Of a DNA stretch of 64,000 nt, positions 57,434 to 64,000 are shown piece by piece (positions within the stretch are counted from its first letter, which is position 1; each line of letters begins with the position of its first letter). The notes under the pieces are model-generated. The model worked only from the letters and a program-made list of their open reading frames with translations. It searched no databases and was not told where the DNA came from. The stretch comes from Leucothrix pacifica (GTDB lineage: Bacteria; Pseudomonadota; Gammaproteobacteria; Thiotrichales; Thiotrichaceae), in assembly GCF_003172875.1 (NCBI RefSeq), contig NZ_QGKM01000019.1:1-64000 (forward strand), written 5' to 3'. The position numbers and the translations under genes are program-made.

Positions 57434-57644
57434 TGAAATTAAAATTTCAGTAGAGTGTTATCGGTTATCGTTTAAATGCACTGTGTATGTGCTTGGTGTC
57501 GATGGGTGCGCACAAAGATAGTGCCAAATGAATCGTTTTTGTGATTTAATTAATGATTAAGGTGTGTTTTGTCGATGATTCAAGGTCGCTGACTGCGTTA
57601 AAAAATGTGTTTTAAAAGCTTGCTTATGTGAAATTCAAATTTTG
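57434..57644. promoter_or_regulatory. Two palindromes in the rpiR/permease intergenic region
   Basis: TGAAATT-AA-AATTTCA (57434-57449) is a perfect 7-2-7 palindrome and TGAAATT-CA-AATTTTG (57629-57644) is a near copy. They lie 72 bp upstream of the RpiR gene and 79 bp upstream of the permease ATG. The shape resembles operators of RpiR-type regulators such as HexR. The rest of the 360-bp intergenic region (57363-57722) shows no gene. Confidence 0.5.
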
Positions 57645-57722
57645 GCCTAGGTCTTGCTATGTATTACTCAGGTGATAACAGCCGAATGGTTTACGTGATA
57701 AATGACACTTGAGAGAGCAGAC

Positions 57723-59100
57723 ATGTCAAAAGCAGATGCAACGATAGGGACACCAGAGCAGCTAAAGGACCCCAACTATTTTCCTGGCTTTGCGCAAGCA
57801 ATCCCATTAGGTATTCAACACGTGCTGGCAATGTTTGTCAGTAATGTAACGCCCGCGATTATTATCGCCGGTGCCGCCGGGTTTGGTTTTGGCTCTAACT
57901 CTGCGGATTTTCCAAGCATGATCTACATGATCCAAATGTCCATGCTATTCGCGGGCCTAGCAACGTTGTTTCAAACGATTGGCTTTGGGCCGGTGGGTGC
58001 AAGGCTACCGATTGTGCAGGGAACGAGTTTTGCCTTTATTCCCATCATGATTCCGTTGGTCGCGGGTAAAGGTGTCGATGCCATGGGAGTGCTCATGTGT
58101 GGCGTCATCGCGGGTGGTTTGTTTCATACCCTGTTGGCCCCTTTTATTGGTCGCTTTAGATTTGCCTTGCCCCCGCTGGTGACGGGGCTTGTCGTCACCA
58201 TGATTGGTTTGTACTTACTTAAAGTGGGGATTCAATACGCCGCGGGTGGTGTGCCAGCGATTGGGACACCCGAGTACGGCAGCCTGAAAAACTGGTTTGT
58301 TGCGATTGTAGTGATTGTCACAACCTACGGACTGAAGTTCTTTGGCAAAGGTTTGTTGTCATCAACGTCGGTGTTAATTGGGTTGATCGTTGGTTACATC
58401 GTCGCGGCGATGATGGGCATGGTCAGCTTGGATAATGTGGGCCGCGCGGCCACCTTTGCCATGCCAGAGCCTTTTAAGTTTGGGTTTGCGTTTAGCATTG
58501 CGGCCGTGATTGGCTTCTGTCTGATGGCGATTATCTCTGCCATTGAAACGGTCGGCGACGTCTCGGGCATTACCAAAGGGGGTGCAGGGCGAGAGGCCAC
58601 GGAAGATGAGATCAAAGGCGCCACCTATGCGGATGGTTTAGGTTCGATGATCTCCGGCTTTTTTGGGGCGCTACCTAACACATCGTTTTCACAAAATGTG
58701 GGGCTCATTGCAATGACGGGCGTCATGAGTCGTCATGAGTCGTCATGTGGCGACCATAGGTGCGGTATTCCTGATCGTATGTGGGCTTATTCCAAAGGTA
58801 GGCGCGGTCATTTCATCCATTCCTATCGAGGTACTGGGTGGTGGTGTCATTGTCATGTTCGGAATGGTGGTCAGTGCGGGTGCGTCCATGCTGTCTGATG
58901 TTGAATGGAATAAGCGCAATATGATGATTTTTGCGCTATCCGTCTCACTCGGGTTCGGCCTTCAGCTGGAGCCGGGCGCGTTACAGCATTTACCTGAAAC
59001 CGCCAAAATATTACTGAGTTCTGGTCTGTTACCGGCGGCGTTTATTGCGATCGTCCTCAATTTGATACTGCCGGAAGAGGCCGCAGACGAAGCGGTTTAA
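57723..59100 (+). pseudogene. NCS2-type xanthine/uracil permease, frameshifted
   Basis: From ATG 57723 the frame encodes a nucleobase:cation symporter-2 (PGFAQAIPLGIQHVLAMFVSNVTPAIII, GARLPIVQGTSFAFI, MAIISAIETVGDVSGITKGG, GALPNTSFSQNVGLIAMTGV). A 10-bp duplication at 58721-58740 shifts the frame. The original frame then ends at 58898 in a Cys/His-rich artefact, while the true C-terminus (RHVATIGAVFLIVCGLIPKVG to EEAADEAV) continues in the other frame to TAA 59098-59100. The IS66 copy is inserted directly at that stop. Removing 10 bp restores a full-length protein. Confidence 0.85.
58721..58747 (+). repeat. 10-bp tandem duplication causing the frameshift
   Basis: CGTCATGAGT at 58721-58730 is repeated at 58731-58740 and followed by CGTCATG (58741-58747), 2.7 copies in all. 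One copy fewer gives a continuous TGVMSRHVATIG reading. Confidence 0.9.
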
Positions 59101-59102
59101 TT
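59095..59102. repeat. Target-site duplication, left
   Basis: GTTTAATT directly before the IS66 left end, identical to 60616-60623. Eight-bp duplications are characteristic of IS66 transposition. Confidence 0.9.
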
Positions 59103-60615
59103 GTAACTATTCACCCACCCCTATAGATAAAGCACTTGCACTCTTCATGAATATCGATTAAAAATCAAACATGGCAAAGCGTACTCTCCCTGAAACACCG
59201 CCCAAGGCACGTACTTTGGAAGAAGCACAACTTCTGATTGATGAATTATGGGAGCAGCTTGTTGAAAAAGATCAACAGACGAAGCAGAACTCAAAAAACT
59301 CATCCCGCCCACCCTCTTCAGATTCCCCGGCACACACACCACCTAAGGGTGTGATAAAGCGCAAAAAGAGTATTCGTTCACGTGGTGCACAGAAAGGCCA
59401 TAAAGGTCATCGCCGTGCGTTGTTACCTGAACAGGAGGCCGATGCTATTCATCAGCATTATTGCGCATCACACTGTGACTGCGGTGGCATCGTTCAACGT
59501 CATCAAGCACCGGACTATCGCCACCAGATATTTGACCTTCCTGATATTCAATACCGGATGGAGGAACATCAACTCTTTCACGGGCATTGTGAACACTGTG
59601 GTCAACGGCACCGGGCGATGTTACCTGATACGGTATCGCCCACGCAAATGGGGGCTGGTCTTCTCGGTTTGTGTAGTATCCTCTCAGGGCAATACCACTT
59701 AAGTATTGGCAAGATTAAAAGCCTCATGAAGGATGTATTTGGGATTTCCTTTAGTACCGGGGCATGGTCGCAAGCTCTATGGCAAGTCACCCCGATGCTC
59801 ACTCGCACTCATCAGTCCATTCATCATGCAGTGTGTCGTGACCCCGTTCTCCATGCCGATGAAACTCGCCATCAACGTGATAGTGAAAAGCGCTGGATGT
59901 GGCTAGCTACCAGTCAAAAATTTGCCTATTTCATGACACATTACTCTCGAGGGAAAGAGGCGGCGAAACGATTGCTTAAGAACCATCAACACGATACCGT
60001 CATTGTCAGTGACCAATATGCCAGTTATTACTGGTTACCAGACACCTCACATCAGCTGTGTTGGGCGCATATCTTAAGAAATCTGACGGCCATTGCGGAA
60101 TGTTCGGGAACGACAGGTCATGTAGGAAAGCGATTAGTGCTGATTAGCCTCGCCGTTTTTCGAACACGACATCGGTATGAACAAGAGCACCTGAAACCGT
60201 ACGAGTATCATCGCAGGATGAATAAACTGCGGCGCTACTTTGAAAATGAGTTAAAACAAGGAATGTCCTTGGCCATGCAAAAATATGCAGGGAGGTGTGA
60301 GCGCTTATTAAAAGACCAAGCCATGCTGTGGACGTTCTTACAGGCAGACAATATCCCACTAACCAACAACGATGCTGAGCGACGTTTGCGGGGGTATGTC
60401 CTGTGGCGCAAGGGAAGTTATGGAGTGCGTTCTCATCGTGGTGAGTTATTCAGAGCGCGCATTCTGTCATTTGTTGAGACTTGTAAACTTCAGAAGCTAT
60501 CTGTGTTTGCATCATTGCGAGAAATCATCTCTGCCGTGATCCAACGAAAACCTTATCCTGACATCTTTCAAACTGAAATTGCTACTCCGTCAAGATGGGG
60601 CGGGTGAATAGTTAC
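59103..60615 (+). mobile_element. IS66-family insertion sequence, complete
   Basis: A 1513-bp element. The left end GTAACTATTCACCCACCCC (59103-59121) and the reverse complement of 60597-60615 match at 18 of 19 positions. An 8-bp target duplication, GTTTAATT, flanks it on both sides. It holds a single transposase gene, as in the ISBst12-like branch of IS66 that lacks tnpA/tnpB. Intact ends, duplication and ORF suggest a recent insertion. It landed at the stop codon of the permease. Confidence 0.92.
59171..60607 (+). CDS. IS66-family transposase
   Basis: A 478-residue DDE transposase. It has an N-terminal leucine-zipper-like helix (LEEAQLLIDELWEQLVEKDQQ) followed by KNSSRPPSSDSP, a zinc-finger-like region (CDCGGIV, CEHCGQRH) and the catalytic domain: Asp in VLHADETRHQ, Asp in VIVSDQYASYYW and Glu in LTNNDAERRLRGYVLWRKGSYG. 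The catalytic set is complete, so the element is probably active. Confidence 0.93.
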   Translation: MAKRTLPETPPKARTLEEAQLLIDELWEQLVEKDQQTKQNSKNSSRPPSSDSPAHTPPKGVIKRKKSIRSRGAQKGHKGHRRALLPEQEADAIHQHYCASHCDCGGIVQRHQAPDYRHQIFDLPDIQYRMEEHQLFHGHCEHCGQRHRAMLPDTVSPTQMGAGLLGLCSILSGQYHLSIGKIKSLMKDVFGISFSTGAWSQALWQVTPMLTRTHQSIHHAVCRDPVLHADETRHQRDSEKRWMWLATSQKFAYFMTHYSRGKEAAKRLLKNHQHDTVIVSDQYASYYWLPDTSHQLCWAHILRNLTAIAECSGTTGHVGKRLVLISLAVFRTRHRYEQEHLKPYEYHRRMNKLRRYFENELKQGMSLAMQKYAGRCERLLKDQAMLWTFLQADNIPLTNNDAERRLRGYVLWRKGSYGVRSHRGELFRARILSFVETCKLQKLSVFASLREIISAVIQRKPYPDIFQTEIATPSRWGG

Positions 60616-60623
60616 GTTTAATT
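60616..60623. repeat. Target-site duplication, right
   Basis: GTTTAATT directly after the IS66 right end, identical to 59095-59102. Confidence 0.9.
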
Positions 60624-60826
60624 TACTCAGTCCATGCGCTCCACACGCGTTAGCCCGTGCGCCGGCAGGCTTTATCATGGATACGGAAGATCAGGTGATC
60701 GCATTGGCTCAAAGCATTCATCAGCAGATTGTGATGGCAAAGGTCATGCCCATTGGCAATATGACCAATATGACGGATGCAGAACGTGCGATGATCGGTG
60801 TCTGGTTTCAATCCCTTCAACCCTAG
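60624..60826 (+). pseudogene. Remnant of urate hydroxylase PuuD (C-terminal cytochrome c part)
   Basis: The frame ending at TAG 60824-60826 reads ARAPAGFIMDTEDQVI and then VMPIGNMTNMTDAERAMIGVW, which matches the tail of the cytochrome c domain at the C-terminus of the membrane-bound urate hydroxylase PuuD. Everything upstream, including the eight-helix membrane domain, is missing, and the heme CxxCH is not intact at the break. Because the IS66 target duplication is perfect, the deletion must have happened before the IS arrived. About 67 codons remain. Confidence 0.7.
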
Positions 60827-60835
60827 GAAACACGA

Positions 60836-61375
60836 GTGAATAAAACGTTTAAACAAGCGCCCTCTGACATGAGCAAAGCCCGCTTTATCGAGGTATTCGG
60901 GGGAGTTTACGAGCACTCCGCATGGCTGGCAGAAGCAGTGTATGAGCAAGGCCTTACCGCCAGCGATGACCACGTGGATGCATTGAGTCAACGCTTTCAG
61001 GCGGTGTTGGATGTCGCCACGAAAGCGCAGAAGCTGGCACTGATTAACGCGCATCCGGATTTGGCAGGAAAAGCAGCAGCGGAAGGCAGGCTAACCAAGG
61101 AGTCCACGTCCGAGCAATCCGGCGCGGGGATTGATCAGTGTACCGAAGAAGAATACGCGCGTTTTCAAACCCTGAATGCGGCGTACAAAGACAAGTTTCA
61201 GTTTCCATTTATTAAAGCTGTCAAAGGCAGTAATCGGCACATCATTTTGGCGGCATTTGAAACCCGTATCCATCATGACTGGGAGACCGAATACCAGCAA
61301 GCGATCACTGAGATCCACAAAATCGCGCGCTTCCGTTTAGAAGACATTGCCAGCACGCAAGCCCAAAACGACTAA
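60836..61375 (+). CDS. uraD: OHCU decarboxylase UraD
   Basis: A 179-residue protein from GTG 60836 with AGGA eight bases upstream. The catalytic His lies in KLALINAHPDLAGKAA; SEQSGAGIDQCTEEEYARFQTLNAAYKDKFQFPFI is the standard OHCU block. It converts the hydroxyisourate-derived OHCU to S-allantoin, the third step of urate breakdown. It begins nine bases after the PuuD remnant and precedes allantoicase. Confidence 0.93.
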   Translation: MNKTFKQAPSDMSKARFIEVFGGVYEHSAWLAEAVYEQGLTASDDHVDALSQRFQAVLDVATKAQKLALINAHPDLAGKAAAEGRLTKESTSEQSGAGIDQCTEEEYARFQTLNAAYKDKFQFPFIKAVKGSNRHIILAAFETRIHHDWETEYQQAITEIHKIARFRLEDIASTQAQND

Positions 61376-61396
61376 TACCAACCGGATACCTTATTT

Positions 61397-62407
61397 ATGA
61401 GCTCATCAACCAGTACGCTTATTTTTTCAGAACCGACCAACCTTGCAGACCCGCGTTTAGGGGCTGAAGTGATTTATGCGACCGATGATTTTTTTGCAGA
61501 TAAATCACGTCTTATCAATCCGGACCCTGCGGTGTTTATTGAAGGAAAGTTTGACGAGCACGGTAAGTGGATGGATGGCTGGGAAACACGTCGTAAGCGC
61601 CATGAAGGCTATGATTACTGCATTATCAAGTTGGGCGGTCACGCGACGATTAACGGGTTTTTGGTAGATACCTCACACTTTACCGGTAACTACCCCGCCG
61701 CGGCGTCCATCGATGCCTGTAGCTTCACCGATGACGTCGTACCCGGCCCTGATGTAGCGTGGACGGAGCTGGTCGCATCGACGGCCTTAGCAGGGAACTC
61801 GCAGCGTCAGTTTGAGGTGGATGCCACGCAAACCTTTACCCATATCCGTTTGAATATTTATCCGGATGGCGGCATCGCGAGACTCCGTGTTTACGGGCAG
61901 TTCCAGCACGATTGGGCGACATTCGCGACGGATGAGAGTATTGACCTGCTGGCGGCGCAAAACGGTGGCCGCGCCATTGTCGCTAATGATGAACACTATG
62001 GCACGATTACCAATATCATCAAGCCGGGCCGCGGTGTCAATATGGGGGATGGCTGGGAGACACGTCGTCGCCGTGAGCCGGGTAACGATTGGGCGATCTT
62101 TGAACTGGCTTGTGCCGGTGAAATCGATGCAATTGAGGTGGATACCGCGCACTTTAAAGGCAACTACCCCGACAAGTGCTCAATACAAGCGGCCTTCGTT
62201 GACTTTGGCACTGACGAATCCCTGGCGCCACAAAGTATTTTCTGGCGTGAGCTATTGCCGCCACAGTCCTTATCCATGGATGCTATCGCCCGCTTTGAGC
62301 GTGAAATTGTGGCACTCGGCAAGGTCACCCACATCCGCTTAAATACATTCCCGGATGGTGGGGTGAGCCGCTTGCGTGTTTTTGGTAAGCCTTACCCGTT
62401 GCGATAG
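61397..62407 (+). CDS. alc: Allantoicase
   Basis: A 336-residue protein of two homologous beta-sandwich halves, each with the allantoicase signature: DGWETRRKR near residue 58 and [15 protein letters not shown] near 217, then [11 protein letters not shown] and [11 protein letters not shown]. Each half also ends THIRLNxxPDGGxxRLRVxG. It hydrolyses allantoate to ureidoglycolate and urea. It follows uraD by 21 bp in one operon. Confidence 0.95.
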   Translation: MSSSTSTLIFSEPTNLADPRLGAEVIYATDDFFADKSRLINPDPAVFIEGKFDEHGKWMDGWETRRKRHEGYDYCIIKLGGHATINGFLVDTSHFTGNYPAAASIDACSFTDDVVPGPDVAWTELVASTALAGNSQRQFEVDATQTFTHIRLNIYPDGGIARLRVYGQFQHDWATFATDESIDLLAAQNGGRAIVANDEHYGTITNIIKPGRGVNMGDGWETRRRREPGNDWAIFELACAGEIDAIEVDTAHFKGNYPDKCSIQAAFVDFGTDESLAPQSIFWRELLPPQSLSMDAIARFEREIVALGKVTHIRLNTFPDGGVSRLRVFGKPYPLR

Positions 62408-62500
62408 TATTGCGGCTAGCATCGATTAATTCGGCGGACTTGTAATATTGTTAGTGGTGCTATATATATAGTGTATATAGCACGTCACGAGGAGTATAAA

Positions 62501-62734
62501 ATGCCATTAGGTTCAGTATTCATCAATAACCGCACACAGGCTGTTCGATTGCCAGCAGACACCCGCTTCCCTGATACCGTAAAAAAAGTGTTTGTAAGAA
62601 TTGTCGGCAAAGACCGTATTTTGTCACCCCAAGGTAACAGGTGGGACAGCTTCTTTTTGTCTGACGACACAGTGAGTGATGACTTTATGGAAGAGCGTGC
62701 TTCGCAAGAGCAAGCTGAGCGGGAAAGCTTCTAA
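62501..62734 (+). CDS. vapB: VapB-type antitoxin (AbrB/MazE-like)
   Basis: A 77-residue protein from ATG 62501 with GAGGAG eight bases upstream; a longer in-frame start at 62471 is not needed. [17 protein letters not shown] is the swapped-hairpin AbrB start of VagC/VapB antitoxins. The tail ([18 protein letters not shown]) would bind the toxin. It is of a different family from the ribbon-helix-helix VapB at 3293. It overlaps vapC by one base. Confidence 0.9.
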   Translation: MPLGSVFINNRTQAVRLPADTRFPDTVKKVFVRIVGKDRILSPQGNRWDSFFLSDDTVSDDFMEERASQEQAERESF

Positions 62735-63132
62735 TGCTGAAATACATGTTAGATACCAATATCGTTATCTATGTCATCAAACGTAAGCCGATCGAAGTGT
62801 TAGATACTTTTAACCAACACGCTGACCAACTCGCCATCAGTAGTATTACTTTGGCTGAACTCTTACACGGTGCAGAAAAGAGTGAATACGTGGAACGAAA
62901 CTTAAGAAAAATTGAAGACTTCGTTTCACGCTTGGAAGTGTTGGAATACACATCGAATGCTGCTGCGCATTATGGTGATATTCGGGCTGATCTTGAGCGC
63001 AAAGGCACACCCATTGGCGTGAATGATTTACACATAGCGGGTCATGCGCGCAGTGAGGGCTTGGTTGTGGTCACGAATAATTTGCGCGAATTTGAGCGCG
63101 TTGATGGTCTACGAACGGATAACTGGGTTTAA
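62734..63132 (+). CDS. vapC: VapC-type PIN-domain toxin
   Basis: A 132-residue PIN toxin with the acidic set D7 (YMLDTNIVIY), E42 (SITLAELLHGAEKS), D98 (IGVNDLHIAGHA) and the TNNLREF end. The form [16 protein letters not shown] is that of enterobacterial VapC/MvpT-type toxins, which cleave initiator tRNA-fMet; that target is inferred from the family. It is translationally coupled to vapB. Confidence 0.93.
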   Translation: MLKYMLDTNIVIYVIKRKPIEVLDTFNQHADQLAISSITLAELLHGAEKSEYVERNLRKIEDFVSRLEVLEYTSNAAAHYGDIRADLERKGTPIGVNDLHIAGHARSEGLVVVTNNLREFERVDGLRTDNWV

Positions 63133-63137
63133 GCCGC

Positions 63138-63191
63138 CTGACGCAACAAGAACTAGAAAAATATCTCTGGGGCGCAGCCACCACATTTTGA
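63138..63191 (+). pseudogene. Possible hsdM 5'-end scar
   Basis: Directly after vapC, 17 codons followed by TGA read LTQQELEKYLWGAATTF. This resembles the N-terminus of type I restriction-modification HsdM proteins (LxxLExxLWGAAxxLRG). It stops where a break would be expected. The match is short, so it is tentative. The rest of the gap to 63375 shows no gene; it may include the left end of the following IS, which I could not define. Confidence 0.35.
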
Positions 63192-63375
63192 TGTTAGTTT
63201 TATGTGGAAGCCGCCTCAAGTGTCGTTAGGAAGCGCCATCAACCATTTCGATAGGTAGTCGGCCCTGAATAATATTTAACTCTTTGATATTATTTGATAA
63301 AATACACGCTTGGCACAGCTAATCTCTCATTTTTTGCTGTGCTCAGCCCAATAAGTTGCAGAATGAGTGTGTTTT

Positions 63376-64000
63376 ATGAAGCCCAGACCCACGGTAAATG
63401 ATCCTCAAGACGACCTTTTCAAAACCCGGCTCAGTGATTTGGTCAATCCGAATCATGCGCTGTGTCGTCTAGCTCATCAAATAGACTGGGCGCAGCTGGA
63501 GAAGCATATTGCGCCTCACTTTAGTGATTTGGGCGCCGCTGCTTTACCGGTTCGTTTGATGGCAGGTCTGTTGTATCTGGAGCATGCCTTTAATGTCTCC
63601 GATGAGCGTGTGGTTGAGCAATGGTTAGAATCGCCTTACTGGCAGTATTTCTGCGGTGAAACCTTCTTCCAGCATGAATTCCCTTGCAACCCCAGTTCCT
63701 TGACGCGCTGGCGGCAGCGTCTGGGTGAAGAAGGTTGTGAGTGGTTACTAACAGCCACCATTGATGCGGGCCTCAAAAGCAAGCTGGTCAAACCTTCCAG
63801 TCTAAAACGGGTTGTGATTGACACCACGGTTCAGGAAAAAAACATTCGTTTCCCAACTGACAGCCAATTGCAGAATCAGTCACGTAAACAGTTAGTGACA
63901 TTGGCTCATGAACTCGGCATATCTTTACGACAAACCTATCAGAAACAAGCCCGTTTTTTGCTGCCGAAGATTGGTCGTTATGCGCATGCCAAACAGTTTA
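63376..64000 (+). CDS. IS5-family transposase, 5' part (runs off the window)
   Basis: From ATG 63376 the frame stays open to the end of the window (208 codons). DDLFKTRLSDLVNPNHALCRLA, ALPVRLMAGLLYLEHAFNVSDE, WQYFCGETFFQHEFPCNPSSLTRWRQRLG and VVIDTTVQEKNIRFPTD are typical of the IS5 group, with the first catalytic Asp in IDTTVQ. The remaining catalytic residues and the right end are beyond the window. Whether it is complete cannot be seen. Confidence 0.88.
   Translation, partial: MKPRPTVNDPQDDLFKTRLSDLVNPNHALCRLAHQIDWAQLEKHIAPHFSDLGAAALPVRLMAGLLYLEHAFNVSDERVVEQWLESPYWQYFCGETFFQHEFPCNPSSLTRWRQRLGEEGCEWLLTATIDAGLKSKLVKPSSLKRVVIDTTVQEKNIRFPTDSQLQNQSRKQLVTLAHELGISLRQTYQKQARFLLPKIGRYAHAKQF

Noticed and set aside
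58721-58750. Programmed ribosomal frameshift in the permease
   Set aside because: There is no slippery heptamer or downstream pseudoknot; an exact 10-bp duplication accounts for the shift.

Overview
The window looks like the chromosome of a marine-type gammaproteobacterium. MalFGKE/LamB maltose uptake, ThiC-ThiO-ThiS-ThiG-ThiDE thiamine synthesis, a sigma32-driven clpB, sigma54-type -24/-12 promoters and Gram-negative signal peptides all fit. Several families (SulP carrier, DUF2189, DUF2161, MocA-like transferase, Uma2) would suit a Thiotrichales relative such as Leucothrix or Thiothrix, but that placement is an impression, not a measurement.

Layout. 0-4.2 kb: the end of a flavin oxidoreductase, a DksA/TraR zinc-finger protein, an AbiEi/AbiEii type IV toxin-antitoxin pair with a large inverted-repeat operator, a small secreted protein and a VapBC pair. 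4.2-15.9 kb: a SulP carrier divergent from a large OmpR-type winged-helix/ATPase/TPR regulator, then membrane proteins, an RluA-type pseudouridine synthase, a MocA-like nucleotidyltransferase, an XRE regulator, a D-2-hydroxyacid dehydrogenase and an AAA ATPase. 15.9-24.5 kb: a deacetylase-like protein with three C-terminal repeats, a lipoprotein, an AEC transporter, an aldo/keto reductase, a Uma2 protein, two paralogous membrane-anchored unknowns and two damaged genes. 24.7-32.5 kb: clpB, an AAA_14/DUF4143 ATPase and an accessory block in which a DUF2161 nuclease-like gene and a small RNA gene each occur twice. 32.8-38.7 kb: a TPP riboswitch and the thi operon. 38.9-45.6 kb: SpoIIAA-like protein, glutaminase, a basic secreted protein, an AAA/PD-DExK protein, an XPB-N-like protein and a SnoaL-like protein. 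45.6-54.6 kb: a maltose/maltodextrin regulon (lamB-malK-malE-malF-malG, a GH13 glucosidase and a LacI regulator) with repeated operators. 54.7-62.4 kb: SDR/LysR pair, then an RpiR regulator and a decaying purine/urate cluster: permease frameshifted by a 10-bp duplication, IS66 insertion, PuuD remnant, uraD and allantoicase. 62.5-64 kb: a second VapBC pair, a possible hsdM scar and an IS5-family transposase running off the window.

The most interesting signal is a pair of paralogous, apparently noncoding genes on the minus strand (28791-28940 and 31265-31411). Each has a textbook sigma54 -24/-12 promoter, matching upstream sequence at the same distance, A-rich (AAN) tracts, three CCCCGA motifs and a Rho-independent terminator, and neither contains an ATG, GTG or (before its terminator) TTG. 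They look like sigma54-controlled Hfq-binding regulatory RNAs, analogous in architecture to Pseudomonas CrcZ/CrcY but not demonstrably homologous. A second strong signal is an 11-bp-phased GTAARG direct-repeat array placed at the same distance upstream of the SulP carrier and of a small secreted protein. It is a natural candidate for the binding site of the OmpR-type regulator encoded next door.
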